64,000 nucleotides of DNA from Henriciella sp. (GTDB taxonomy: Bacteria; Pseudomonadota; Alphaproteobacteria; Caulobacterales; Hyphomonadaceae). The notes beneath the pieces are model-generated. The model searched no databases, was not told where the DNA came from, and saw nothing but the letters and a program-made list of their open reading frames with translations. The stretch is taken from the NCBI GenBank assembly GCA_017642885.1, contig JAEPOM010000008.1, positions 1-64,000 on the forward strand, in the 5' to 3' direction. Numbering within the stretch: position 1 is the first letter of the stretch; every line of letters begins with the position of its first letter. A program made the position numbers and the translations under genes. Positions 1-8,270 of the stretch are shown one piece after another.

Positions 1-47
1 CTCGCCAAGCCTCAAACTATGAACTATGGAAAGGCCAGACTCTCATT

Positions 48-437
48 ATGAGTGAGGGACCCAAGGGTCTCAGGTCAACTGAGACACTACAGCTTGGGTT
101 GATTGATGATTGGGGAGATGGATGGGTTCGGAAAAGTTGGACGCCGAAGCCTGAGCTTTTGCAGACAGATGAAACGATGTTTGGCGGTTACATTTCTGCA
201 CTCTATGACCAAATATTCGCGTTCGCGACCATGACGGTTATTGGCGAACATGAAGCCTATCGAACTAGCAATCTGAATGTTTCGTTTTTGAGCCTCTCTC
301 GAAACGAAAAAGTAGCTATGGACGCGAGAGTGGTGTCTCGTAGTCGGCAATTAATCACGCTAGAGGGCAAGATGCTTGGAGAAAATGGTAAGGTTCGCAG
401 CATCGCTACAGCGCAACAAATCACGACGAAGCGTTAG
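48..437 (+). CDS. PaaI/hotdog-fold thioesterase-like protein
   Basis: A 129-residue protein of the size of single-domain hotdog thioesterases. Residues 46-54 (GGYISALYD) resemble the Gly-Gly...Asp stretch on the central helix of PaaI-type acyl-CoA thioesterases, with D54 as the likely catalytic acid; a beta-rich C-terminal half follows. The family hydrolyses acyl- or aryl-CoA thioesters in the cytoplasm; the substrate here cannot be read. The gene converges on the phosphatase gene and their stop codons overlap at 434-437. Base composition is visibly AT-richer than in the core genes further right. Family call moderate; substrate unknown. Confidence 0.6.
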   Translation: MSEGPKGLRSTETLQLGLIDDWGDGWVRKSWTPKPELLQTDETMFGGYISALYDQIFAFATMTVIGEHEAYRTSNLNVSFLSLSRNEKVAMDARVVSRSRQLITLEGKMLGENGKVRSIATAQQITTKR

Positions 438-1006
438 AACTCGCTGATGATGCCCGCAGAAAACTGGAAAACGGCTTCGTGCGAGTCGCCCTTCGCACTC
501 ACATCTTCGAACGGTTTTCCTGAGTATTCAGACCGCAAACCCATTCCCGTCCAACCGTGTGACACAGCAATTGTCAGTGTTTTCGCGTTCTCGATTTCTC
601 GGAGCCAACTCTGTAAGCGCCCCAAGAATTCGTCTTTCGCTTCGCCGCCTGGTGCTCTGTAAGCCCACTCAAACCTTCCCGTGCCGTCGAGTGCGCCGGG
701 ATGAGTAAATTCGATGTCTTCCATCGTCATACCCTCCCAATCACCAATACCGATCTCTTTGAGCCGCTCGTCTGTTTTTTGAGCAGAAACATTCACGTAA
801 TCACGTAGGATGATCGCGGTTTCTCTTGCCCGCCCCAGTGGGCTGACGTGCAGGATCACGCTATCCGTACCAATTATCGACTTCAATTTAGCGCCTACCG
901 TGTGCGCTTGTTTCTGACCGCGTTCAGTCAACGGTGAGTCCATCCACCCTTGTAAACGTCCAGCCCAATTCAGCTCGGTCTGACCATGTCGGGTTAAATA
1001 CAGCAT
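434..1006 (-). CDS. Histidine phosphatase family protein (phosphoglycerate mutase-like)
   Basis: A 190-residue protein opening with the RHG signature (LTRHGQT, catalytic His at residue 7), then GRARET carrying the second phosphate-binding Arg, an acidic IGIGDWEG stretch that fits the catalytic Glu region, and a late SHG motif with the second active-site His. All elements of a working branch-2 histidine phosphatase are present. Members act on small phospho-metabolites (phosphoglycerate, alpha-ribazole phosphate, sugar phosphates); nothing nearby identifies the substrate. It lies in the AT-richer left end of the window. Confidence 0.75.
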   Translation of the reverse strand: MLYLTRHGQTELNWAGRLQGWMDSPLTERGQKQAHTVGAKLKSIIGTDSVILHVSPLGRARETAIILRDYVNVSAQKTDERLKEIGIGDWEGMTMEDIEFTHPGALDGTGRFEWAYRAPGGEAKDEFLGRLQSWLREIENAKTLTIAVSHGWTGMGLRSEYSGKPFEDVSAKGDSHEAVFQFSAGIISEF

Positions 1007-1139
1007 GCAAAAGACCTATCGCGTCTTTCTAGTTGGCACCAATTACAATTGAGACGAACGACCGGTTTAGGGCGTTTCCCGCCTCTTGCTCAGAGTCCGA
1101 TGTGGGGCGATTTTAAGCCGCTCGCGATGTGTGTGTGCT

Positions 1140-1499
1140 CTAGGAGCACGCTCTGCCTGCGTTACTCACAATGACCTGCGCAAGAATAATGCGCTTCGTA
1201 GAGCGATTGAGCTTTTGCCAATCTTCTATATCCGACAACAATTCAACAGTTGATGGATCCAAGGTCTGGGGGTCACCCGCTTGAGCGGCTAGCTCTTCAA
1301 TTTTGGAAATCAGGCAGTTCCCACCATCTGTGTAGTATGCAGCGAGTTCACCTGGAATGTTGATTTGCAATTCCTGCAAAGTCAAAGGATCAGTCCCATT
1401 GCGGTCAACATTGTAAAAAGGTGGCTCGCTGATTTCAGCGCCATCCGGCGAACATCCTGCAATCAGAACCAGCGCAAGAAACATCGAATTGATCTTCAT
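1140..1499 (-). CDS. Small predicted lipoprotein of unknown function
   Basis: A 119-residue protein with a clear lipoprotein signal: MK, a hydrophobic core and the lipobox LIAGC with the acylated Cys at residue 16. The mature part is mildly acidic and has two further Cys residues, in GGNC and at the extreme C-terminus (ACS), which could form a disulfide in the periplasm. I do not recognise the family. It stands alone between the phosphatase and SDR genes on the same strand, with about 130-140 bases on either side, so it probably has its own promoter. Confidence 0.55.
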   Translation of the reverse strand: MKINSMFLALVLIAGCSPDGAEISEPPFYNVDRNGTDPLTLQELQINIPGELAAYYTDGGNCLISKIEELAAQAGDPQTLDPSTVELLSDIEDWQKLNRSTKRIILAQVIVSNAGRACS

Positions 1500-1639
1500 T
1501 TTCCACCTCAGATTGCTTTTCTAGTTCTCTCTAAGTCGCATGTTCCAGTTAAGTTCATGCGACCCGGTAAGACCGTCCTCACTCGGCGTCATTGCTGCCA
1601 GTGTGCGAAATGAAAAGGGAGCCAATATGTTCTCAAACG

Positions 1640-2371
1640 TTAATCGTCCTTTTGAATGGCCGACCGAGCTACAGATGGAAACCAGCGAATAAGAAATGGC
1701 AACAGTCGCGCCTTACCGACGTAAATCTTGTCTTTGCCTTTCCTTATGCCCGTAATAATTTGTGAGGCGGCTTCTGATGCCGATATTTTTCCTGATCCGC
1801 GTCCCTCAGTCATAGGGGTGTCAACAACCGGAAGAATGACTTCTTGGATCAACAGATCACTTTCAGTTTGAACGCGCAATCCTTCCGAAAAAAGATGAAG
1901 CCCAGCCTTGGTCGCGCTGTAAACGGCTGACGTTTTCTTTGGAATAAGCGCTAGTCCACTTGATACATTTACAATGCGGGCGTCACGTTGAGCCTCGAGA
2001 TGCTTTAGGAATGCGTGTGCCAAACAAACAGGAGCAGTCAGATTGATCCGAATCTCGGTTTCAATGCGCGCAGCTCCGTAGGCGGGATCATCAAAGCGCA
2101 CACTATCTGAGACGCCCGCATTGTTTACTAAAACTGCTATGGATGGATGCTCGCTGATCATTCGTTGAGCAAAGCCGCTGATTTTATCGATTTGCGAAAT
2201 ATCGAACTCCACTGGCGAAATGTTCTCAGACAGCGCCGCAAGCTTTGAGAGGCGTGTTGAATTTCTACCGACGGCGATCACTTTGCCGCCTTCACTTGCC
2301 AAGCGCTTGCTGAGCTCAAAGCCAATCCCAGAGCTGGCACCCGTAATAAGATAGGTGGTTTTTCGATCCAT
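1640..2371 (-). CDS. Short-chain dehydrogenase/reductase (DltE-like)
   Basis: About 243 residues with a classical SDR Rossmann fold: TGASSGIG (residues 10-17) for NAD(P) binding, NNAG in mid-protein, and an active-site Ser followed by YSATK near residue 150 carrying the catalytic Tyr and Lys. The C-terminal membrane-proximal tail resembles DltE/YbbO-type SDRs. The frame is open from a TTG at 2389, but the ATG at 2371 is preceded by GAGAGA at good spacing and gives the normal N-terminus, so I use it. Substrate unknown. A startless reading frame ends just upstream on the same strand. Confidence 0.8.
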   Translation of the reverse strand: MDRKTTYLITGASSGIGFELSKRLASEGGKVIAVGRNSTRLSKLAALSENISPVEFDISQIDKISGFAQRMISEHPSIAVLVNNAGVSDSVRFDDPAYGAARIETEIRINLTAPVCLAHAFLKHLEAQRDARIVNVSSGLALIPKKTSAVYSATKAGLHLFSEGLRVQTESDLLIQEVILPVVDTPMTEGRGSGKISASEAASQIITGIRKGKDKIYVGKARLLPFLIRWFPSVARSAIQKDD

Positions 2372-2381
2372 AATGTTTCTC

Positions 2382-2633
2382 TCAAGCAAGGCGTTTTATA
2401 TTTTTACGAAAAAAGCAGGCAATCGGATGTAAATGGCCAGGGTGCCGGATCGCTATTCGGAATTTTTCTAACGTCTTCTTTTGTTCGGTTCGCAGAAACT
2501 GCAGAAGGTTGAGAAGAGGCGGGTCAACCAAGTCCCCGTTTTGATGGTTGCCGAAAACACTTAGCCCGATAGAGCCGCTCTCTTTGACCTGCCGCGTGGT
2601 TGATCTGTGGCCGATTCGCGAAAGAATGCTGAA
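2382..2633 (-). pseudogene. Startless open frame upstream of the SDR gene, possible gene remnant
   Basis: An 83-codon open frame ends with TGA eleven bases before the SDR start, the spacing of an operon partner. It has no ATG or GTG; a TTG in mid-frame would leave only about 49 residues. The translation is basic and amphipathic with a possible helix-turn-helix-like stretch (SRIGHRSTTRQVKE). I do not recognise a family. It may be the 3' end of a truncated gene, or chance. The surrounding 2385-2861 interval otherwise holds no gene; it contains the 12-G run and runs up to tRNA-Asn. Confidence 0.2.
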
Positions 2634-2691
2634 TTAGGCGTCGTATGCTCGACCGAATAAGTGCGATTGTCGGTGAAGTGTGCCTCCGCAA

Positions 2692-2703
2692 GGGGGGGGG
2701 GGG
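2692..2703. repeat. 12-base poly-G tract
   Basis: Twelve consecutive G residues lie in a non-coding stretch between the SDR gene and tRNA-Asn. Long G runs are rare in this window and are prone to replication slippage and to sequencing error. No convincing open frame spans it. Confidence 0.9.
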
Positions 2704-2861
2704 CGAGCATGCACGAGCGTGGACTGCACCCGACGCGCGGTATGATGCGGTTTGTACTCTAGTAGCGTTCGGTGTTCAAAATAGTTGGTGGGTTTTATGG
2801 TGGGTGAGCTCACCCAATCGGACTAAAACTTCTATAAAAACAAAAGCTTGTGAGAGTGAAG

Positions 2862-2937
2862 TGGCTCCGCGAGTAGGACTCGAACCTACGACCGGGCGAT
2901 TAACAGTCGCCTGCTCTACCAACTGAGCTATCGCGGA
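2862..2937 (-). tRNA. tRNA-Asn (GTT)
   Basis: On the minus strand the 76 bases fold as a cloverleaf: 7-bp acceptor TCCGCGA/TCGCGGA, D-arm with AGCTCAGTTGGTAGAGC, anticodon loop CTGTTAA giving GTT, TψC arm with GGTTCGAGTCC, discriminator G and an encoded CCA. Its 3' end faces the AT-richer left end of the window, the orientation expected if that stretch entered at this tRNA. Confidence 0.97.
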
Positions 2938-2998
2938 ACAGCGAGCCGCCTCATTACCAAAACCGATTACCCTGTCAAACCGGGAAAGTCATCTGACT

Positions 2999-3033
2999 GA
3001 AAAAAAATTGGCGGAACATAAAAATGTTCCGCC
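2999..3033 (-). terminator. Rho-independent terminator downstream of tRNA-Cys
   Basis: A perfect 10-bp stem (3010-3019 with 3024-3033) and a 4-base loop, followed on the minus strand by a run of Ts (3009-3001). It would stop transcription leaving tRNA-Cys about 150 bases upstream, before it reaches tRNA-Asn. Confidence 0.85.
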
Positions 3034-3184
3034 GAGGCATTGGGTGATGGTGGGTGTCTCCAATAGAAGACATTAACTTTCTCGTACAGAATGGTTAACA
3101 AGCCTTAAACGAATTCAAAAAGATTTAAGCGAATCCGCAAATATCTTCAGGAAACGCCTGGTTCTGGTGGGGATTTGGTAAGGT

Positions 3185-3258
3185 TGGAGGCTCCGGCCGG
3201 AATCGAACCGGCGTACACGGATTTGCAATCCGCTGCGTCACCACTCCGCCACAGAGCC
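3185..3258 (-). tRNA. tRNA-Cys (GCA)
   Basis: A 74-base cloverleaf on the minus strand: acceptor GGCTCTG/CGGAGCC with one G-U pair, anticodon loop TTGCAAA giving GCA, TψC arm GGTTCGATTCC, discriminator T as expected for cysteine, and an encoded CCA. Confidence 0.97.
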
Positions 3259-3398
3259 TCGCTGGTGAGCGGGGTGCATAGCAGCGACATGACCGGGTTG
3301 CAATCGGGTAAAGTGCAATCTGCAAAATCGCCATATTGCAGCACGGGAATCCTGTGCTATTGCCGCGGTTGGAAGAGAGTTTCTTAAAGGGCTACCAC

Positions 3399-4052
3399 AT
3401 GGACTTTGCAAATCTTCGCCAGGTCATGGTCGATTCACAGGTTCGCGTTAATGATGTGACGTCGACGGAAGTGGTGAGCGCGTTTTCAAACGTGCCGCGC
3501 GAAGTGTTCGTGCCCAAAGGTATGCGCTCCTGCGCGTACGCCGAACTAGAGATCGAAACCAGCGAAGACCGCGCCATGTGGTTGCCGCGAGACCTGGGCA
3601 AGATCCTCCGCGGGCTCGAGCCGCAATCGAGTGATGTCAGCCTCGTGATTGGGGCGGGCGCCGGCTATGGTGCGGCGCTCCTTGGCTATGCCACTGACGC
3701 TGCAATTGCGTTGGAAGATGATGAGGCATTGGTTGATGCGATGGCGGAACGCTTCGCTGAAATCGGTATGGATGAAGCCGTTGCAGTACAGGGCGATTTG
3801 AGTGCCGGTCTTCCCGACCAGGGACCTTTTGATGTAATCCTCGTGGCTGGCATGGTTGAAACGGTGCCGCAGGCCTGGCTTGATCAGCTTTCTGAAGGTG
3901 GTCGCCTCGGCGTCGTGGTCGCCACGGGGCGTAGCGTTGGGGCAGCCCGCATCTATAGGCGCGCGGGCGAAACATTCTCCTATCGGGAAGCGTTCGAATG
4001 CTGCCCGCCCGTCCTGCCGGGCTTTGAGAAAAAGTCTGAATTCGTCTTTTAG
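3399..4052 (+). CDS. pcm: Protein-L-isoaspartate O-methyltransferase family protein
   Basis: 217 residues from the ATG at 3399; an in-frame upstream extension from 3336 lacks a ribosome-binding site. The N-terminus (MVDSQVR...V..AF..VPRE.FVP) is the usual opening of alphaproteobacterial PIMT-family proteins, followed by the SAM-binding loop GAGAGYGAALLG and the acidic LEDDE after strand 2. PIMT repairs isoaspartyl residues with SAM in the cytoplasm. The C-terminal substrate region is short, as in the group that often precedes tolC, though no tolC is present here. Family certain; repair activity probable only. Confidence 0.8.
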   Translation: MDFANLRQVMVDSQVRVNDVTSTEVVSAFSNVPREVFVPKGMRSCAYAELEIETSEDRAMWLPRDLGKILRGLEPQSSDVSLVIGAGAGYGAALLGYATDAAIALEDDEALVDAMAERFAEIGMDEAVAVQGDLSAGLPDQGPFDVILVAGMVETVPQAWLDQLSEGGRLGVVVATGRSVGAARIYRRAGETFSYREAFECCPPVLPGFEKKSEFVF

Positions 4053-4209
4053 GCGCGGCGCAGCCGCTTAGTCGGTCAGACATCGAACAGCATTTCCAGA
4101 AACGATGTTCAGCGTCGAAGCGGACGTGCGTGACATCGTATGGGAGTTCACCCTATGCCATGCCGAGGCGGCCAGCTAAGAACGGATCATGTTGTAAGGA
4201 CGCCTCTTG

Positions 4210-4947
4210 ATGAGCCGACTTTTTGAAGAACTGGACTACCGCGACACGCCAATCGGCCCGATCAGCCTTCGGCGACGATTTCATTTGACGATGAAAGTTG
4301 ACGTCTACGAAATTATCCTTGGCGAAGAGCACCTGATGTCCAGCCTGTTTAACGTGTCGGAGGTCGCGCTGGCGCGTCTGGGACTTGAAAAAATTGACTC
4401 TCTGAGAAACGAAACCGAAGAGCGCTGGGATATTGTGGTTGGCGGGCTTGGGCTCGGCTACACCGCCGCCGCGGTGCTCGAAAGCCCGCAAGTCGGGTCT
4501 TTGCTTGTCGTTGAGCTGCTCGATGCTGTCGCTGACTGGCACGAAGCCGGGCTGGTTCCGCTTGACCCGCCTTTGAGCGCTGATCCCAGGTGCCGCGTCC
4601 TGACAGACGACTTCTTCGCGCTGGCACAATCTGATCAAGGCTTCGATCATACAACCCCCGGACGGCAATATCATGCCATTCTGATCGACATTGACCACAC
4701 ACCTGATTGGCTGCTCGACGCTCGCAGCGGTCATTTCTACAGCGAAGACGGATTGAAGCAGCTCCGTCAGCACTTGAAACCAGGCGGCGTCATGGGGCTT
4801 TGGTCCGATGTTGTGCCGGATGACAAATTTCTTCGCAGGCTGTCTGAGGTCTTCGCTGAGGCATGGGCCGAGCCGGTGACGTTCCATAACCCGCTTCAAA
4901 ACAACGACTACACACAGACAATATATCTCGCCAGAACCAGATCCTGA
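4210..4947 (+). CDS. Spermidine synthase-like SAM-fold protein
   Basis: 245 residues. The ATG at 4210 has AAGGA about nine bases upstream; the TTG just before it is ignored. A spermidine-synthase-like Rossmann domain is visible: GGLGLGYTA (motif I), LLVVELLDAV (acidic ribose contact), a disordered-loop region, then LIDIDHTPD and a LKPGG turn. Family members move aminopropyl groups, but many such standalone proteins are uncharacterised methyltransferase relatives. It may be co-transcribed with the pcm-family gene 157 bases upstream. I would not assign polyamine synthesis on this evidence alone. Confidence 0.65.
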   Translation: MSRLFEELDYRDTPIGPISLRRRFHLTMKVDVYEIILGEEHLMSSLFNVSEVALARLGLEKIDSLRNETEERWDIVVGGLGLGYTAAAVLESPQVGSLLVVELLDAVADWHEAGLVPLDPPLSADPRCRVLTDDFFALAQSDQGFDHTTPGRQYHAILIDIDHTPDWLLDARSGHFYSEDGLKQLRQHLKPGGVMGLWSDVVPDDKFLRRLSEVFAEAWAEPVTFHNPLQNNDYTQTIYLARTRS

Positions 4948-5083
4948 GCGCTTGCGGAAGGGCAGGCGGTGCATCCGCGATCTGGTATCCGAGTGACGCT
5001 CGAACTGGTCTGATCGCGGCGAACCTTCAGTTTACCAAATCTGCGATAGTTTGGGCCGCAAGAGATAGATGGACCGGACCGTG

Positions 5084-5773
5084 ATGACAGACCCCGTGCG
5101 TGAAACCGACTTGTACGAGCCAATTAAAAAGTTTCTTCAAGGCCAGGGTTATGTGGTGAAGGGCGAGATAGGCGCAGTCGACGTGGTTGGCTGCCGCGGC
5201 GATGAGGCACCGGTTTTAGTCGAGTTGAAAACTGCCTTTTCGCTGTCCTTGTTTCATCAGGCGATGGAACGGCTCGCGGTGTCGGACCTGATTTACATTG
5301 CTGTTCCGCACAAGCCGGGAAAGGTCTTCGCGCGCTCCCTAAAACGGAACATCGCGCTGTGCCGGCGGCTCGGGATCGGACTGCTCACGATCCGTCTAAA
5401 AGACGGGTCGGTATTTCCGCATGCTGATCCTGGCCCATACCGCCCACGCCGCTCGGCCGTAAAGAAACAAAGATTGCTCAAGGAGTTTGCGAAACGTGTC
5501 GGCGACCCCAACACGGGCGGCGCGACCCGGCGCGGCTTGATCACGGCCTATCGTCAGGACGCCCTACGCTGTCTTGGCCATTTGGGCGTGCACGGCGCGA
5601 CCAAAGCTTCCATCGTGGCCAGCGCTACCGGCGTTGAAACCGCGCGCCGGATTATGGCCGACGACCATTATGGCTGGTTTGAGCGCGTCAAAACCGGCAT
5701 CTACGACATCACGCCTAAAGGCGAAACGGCGATCCGAGACTACAAAGCAGAGCTCACAAAACTGGCAGCTTAA
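5084..5773 (+). CDS. DUF2161 protein with PD-(D/E)XK nuclease-like fold
   Basis: 229 residues from ATG 5084 (an in-frame ATG at 5069 is possible). The opening ETDLYEPIKKFLQGQGYVVKGEIG, then AVDVV and ELK about 20 residues on, match the DUF2161 family and give the D...ExK arrangement of PD-(D/E)XK phosphodiesterases. The C-terminal third, from about residue 145, looks like a winged helix. The family is chromosomal and poorly characterised; nucleic-acid cleavage is inferred from the fold only. No restriction or defence partner lies beside it. Confidence 0.65.
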   Translation: MTDPVRETDLYEPIKKFLQGQGYVVKGEIGAVDVVGCRGDEAPVLVELKTAFSLSLFHQAMERLAVSDLIYIAVPHKPGKVFARSLKRNIALCRRLGIGLLTIRLKDGSVFPHADPGPYRPRRSAVKKQRLLKEFAKRVGDPNTGGATRRGLITAYRQDALRCLGHLGVHGATKASIVASATGVETARRIMADDHYGWFERVKTGIYDITPKGETAIRDYKAELTKLAA

Positions 5774-5900
5774 CATGCCTCAAGTCGACAGCAGAGCCCG
5801 CCAAATTTGGAATCGTTTCTGGAATAGTCTACCCGTATTTCGATCGGAGGCGGGTGTGCTTTCCGGCTTAAGGATACGCTGAAGAGCGTGGGGTGCCAAA

Positions 5901-7145
5901 ATGGGGATCATTCCCGGAAACAATGTTGACCGTCGCGTCTTCCTCAAGCTCGCCGCGGCATCCGCCTCCTTGGCAGCTTGCTCGCGCCAAGCCAATTCGC
6001 AAAAGAAGCATGTTGCAGTGATCGGAGGAGGGATCATTGGAACATCTATCGGGTACCATCTGGCCATTGGCGGAGCAGATGTGACTTTGCTGGAACGGGG
6101 AAAACTCGCCGAGCGCGCCAGCCGCGGTACTTTCGCGTGGATCAATGCAACCTGGGCCAAGCAGCCGAAACACTATCACTCGTTAAATCAATCGGGGCTG
6201 GCGGGCTGGAAGCGATTGCAATCTGACTTGGGCATTCCGGTGCGATGGGGTGGATCGCTGGAGTGGTTCGGTTCGGCGGAGCGGCAAGCTCGGTTGGAAG
6301 AACAAATTGCCGAACAGATCGAATGGGGCGAGCCGGCTGAGATGATAGGCCCAGACGCGCTGACGGAGCTTGAGCCGAACGTCCATTTTGGTGGAGCAGA
6401 ATCCGCAGCATATTCACCAAATGATGGCGCAATTGACCCGGTGCTTGCCGCACGAATGCTCGCCGACGGTGCCAAACAAACAGGCGCAATCATTCGAGAA
6501 GATTGCCAGGTCGAGGCGGTGCAAGCGTTAAACGATGGCATGGTCGAACTAGCCACCTCTTGCGGCCCGGTGACTGTCACAGACTTTGTGCTCGCGACGG
6601 GCGCAGACCCAGACGCCACAGAGAAGCTCGCTGGAATGAATATTCCGCAAAGGAGCACGCCCGGAGTCATCGTCGTGACGAGACCTTTGCCTCCGATCAT
6701 CAATCGCATTATCGTTGCGCCAGGCGTTCATATTCATCAAAGAGATGATGGACGAATTGTCTTGGGAGAACAGGACGGCGCACCCGATACCGACGCGCAT
6801 GCCGAACGATTGCGTCATCGTCCCAACCGGTTTCCGGAACCAATCCTCGCCGAGCAACACGCGTTTCGCATTTTGGGTGTCGCGGAACAATTTGTTCCGG
6901 GAATTCTGTCCGCTGAAATTGAAGATGTGTTTATTGGCTGGCGGCCACTTCCGGTCGACGGTCACCCCGTCTTAGGACGAAGCTCTGCCGAGCCGTCAGC
7001 CTACCTCGCCATAATGCATAGCGGTGTCTCCCTGGCTCCGATTGTCGGAGAGCTCGTTGCCATGGAAATTCTCAGCGGGCAGCAGGCTACTGGTATCGAA
7101 GAATATCGCCCAGACAGGGACTTTCAGTCCATACGGCGATATTGA
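5901..7145 (+). CDS. Tat-exported FAD-dependent oxidoreductase (DAO family) with a lipobox
   Basis: 414 residues. The N-terminus carries a twin-arginine motif (DRRVFLK, residues 10-16), a short hydrophobic stretch and LAAC with Cys at 27, which together read as a Tat lipoprotein signal. Then comes the dinucleotide loop VIGGGIIG and the rest of a D-amino-acid-oxidase/glycine-oxidase type FAD domain, ending with the usual GWRP...DGHPVLG segment. Export through Tat fits a protein that folds around FAD in the cytoplasm. Substrate unknown, probably an amine or amino acid. No dehydrogenase partner is adjacent. Confidence 0.75.
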   Translation: MGIIPGNNVDRRVFLKLAAASASLAACSRQANSQKKHVAVIGGGIIGTSIGYHLAIGGADVTLLERGKLAERASRGTFAWINATWAKQPKHYHSLNQSGLAGWKRLQSDLGIPVRWGGSLEWFGSAERQARLEEQIAEQIEWGEPAEMIGPDALTELEPNVHFGGAESAAYSPNDGAIDPVLAARMLADGAKQTGAIIREDCQVEAVQALNDGMVELATSCGPVTVTDFVLATGADPDATEKLAGMNIPQRSTPGVIVVTRPLPPIINRIIVAPGVHIHQRDDGRIVLGEQDGAPDTDAHAERLRHRPNRFPEPILAEQHAFRILGVAEQFVPGILSAEIEDVFIGWRPLPVDGHPVLGRSSAEPSAYLAIMHSGVSLAPIVGELVAMEILSGQQATGIEEYRPDRDFQSIRRY

Positions 7146-7241
7146 TTTCCTGATCCGGGGAGTGTTCCAGTTCGGGTTTCCATGCCAAAGAGGATCGCTG
7201 ATCAAGCGTCTCAAATCCTACCCTATACGCAACCGGCCTTG

Positions 7242-7291
7242 CGTCCGCTGACAAACCGAAACGGACGTCTCCTTTCGGCGTCAAAGTGGAC
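7242..7291. repeat. Two degenerate palindromic units
   Basis: Two adjoining hairpin-forming units: CGTCCG (7242-7247) with CGGACG (7262-7267), and a 9-bp arm 7267-7275 with 7283-7291 containing one mismatch. The arms resemble the unit at 8222-8245. The two sites flank the membrane-protein gene at 7375-8157. The rest of the 7146-7374 interval shows no gene. Confidence 0.5.
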
Positions 7292-7374
7292 GTAAGCGAT
7301 TAGCTGCGGTCCCTGCGTCAGGCCAAAACTAATACGATCCTAGGCGCGGACCCATTCTGGGATGACATTGCAGG

Positions 7375-8157
7375 TCATGGGCTGCCTTCAAAAAATGTTT
7401 CGAACCCCGCCCTGACTTCGGTATTGCTTGTGAGTAAAGCAGACAAATCGGATTCAATATTGAGAGTCCGCAGACGCAGCAATGCAATCAGCATATCGTG
7501 GGATCTGAGCGTGCTGGCCGCCTCGGCAAGCACCTCCGGCGCGAGCTCTGTTTTGCACTCGTAGTCGAGCATATTCACAATCGATTCAAAATCGCCAATG
7601 AGAATAATCTTGTCCCCACAGTGTTCAGTAAGTGCGTTTTGAACGTTAAGTGGAAGCGCCATCCGAAACGCCACCCTATAGCGCGAATTCATCCCTTCAC
7701 TTGTGAGGTTTGCGAATATTGGGACGCTGTAAATCCGGACGGCCGACGTTCGTAATTCCTGGTCACGAATAAGGCTCATCGTGCCGGTGGATGTCAGCTC
7801 ATCATAGGTTGCACGGCGGCGATAGACTTCCTGGTATTGCGTTGCCCGATAGGCGCTAATCAAAAGCGCTTCGTCGGATGCCTCTTGCTCGCCTTCAAGG
7901 ATCGCTAGGGCCTTGTATGCGTGGGTGAGAACGTCGTCATAATACTCAACCATGAGCTGGAAGTTCCAAGCTTCCTCGCGAAGGTCAGCAATCAAGCGCT
8001 CAGAAAACTCAGCTGACAGGTGATTGGTGGATTGCCGCTCGTTCCAAGTATTGACCTGAAGACCGACAAACACACCGATCACAACGATCACGAAATCAAT
8101 TCCGACCGCCAACCAGTTCTGGTCCTTAACGTGTTTAGTTATACGTCTTAGCAACAT
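7375..8157 (-). CDS. Single-span membrane protein of unknown function
   Basis: 260 residues. A basic start (MLLRRITKHVKDQNW) leads into one transmembrane helix at about residues 18-36 (VGIDFVIVVIGVFVGLQV), then WNERQ and a long, mostly helical soluble part, probably periplasmic. This opening is one I associate with an abundant uncharacterised family in marine alphaproteobacteria, often present in several copies per genome. No catalytic motif is visible. Flanked on both sides by palindromic repeat units. Confidence 0.6.
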   Translation of the reverse strand: MLLRRITKHVKDQNWLAVGIDFVIVVIGVFVGLQVNTWNERQSTNHLSAEFSERLIADLREEAWNFQLMVEYYDDVLTHAYKALAILEGEQEASDEALLISAYRATQYQEVYRRRATYDELTSTGTMSLIRDQELRTSAVRIYSVPIFANLTSEGMNSRYRVAFRMALPLNVQNALTEHCGDKIILIGDFESIVNMLDYECKTELAPEVLAEAASTLRSHDMLIALLRLRTLNIESDLSALLTSNTEVRAGFETFFEGSP

Positions 8158-8221
8158 GACTCATTCCCCAAGCGTAAGGCGAAATGCATGAGGCACTAGA
8201 CAGAGTTTGGCAAAGCCTAAT

Positions 8222-8245
8222 GTCTGCTTCTGCCCCAAAGCAGAC
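8222..8245. repeat. Palindromic repeat unit (8-bp stem)
   Basis: GTCTGCTT (8222-8229) pairs perfectly with AAGCAGAC (8238-8245) around an 8-base loop. Translated, the site reads CFCPKADV, a string that recurs in spurious ORFs of many alphaproteobacteria because this palindrome is dispersed in their genomes. That association comes from memory. Confidence 0.6.
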
Positions 8246-8270
8246 GTCCTGGCTTCTTCTGCGCGGCACC

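Noticed and set aside
2645-2926. 93-codon ORF next to the poly-G tract
   Set aside because: It runs through tRNA-Asn in antisense; its C-terminal residues (RVGLEPTTGRLT) are the known artefact of translating a tRNA backwards.
3095-3108. TTAA-N6-TTAA, similar to a CtrA site
   Set aside because: CtrA sites need a 7-base spacer; here it is six, and the position between two tRNA genes is not informative.
3125-3387. Several 65-70 codon ORFs on both strands
   Set aside because: They cross tRNA-Cys and have no plausible start signals.
4153-4974. 273-codon minus-strand ORF
   Set aside because: Complementary to the spermidine-synthase-like gene, whose motifs and ribosome-binding site are clear.
5774-5882. 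35-codon ORF after the DUF2161 gene
   Set aside because: No ribosome-binding site, no recognisable features, and it ends just before the oxidoreductase gene; most likely chance.
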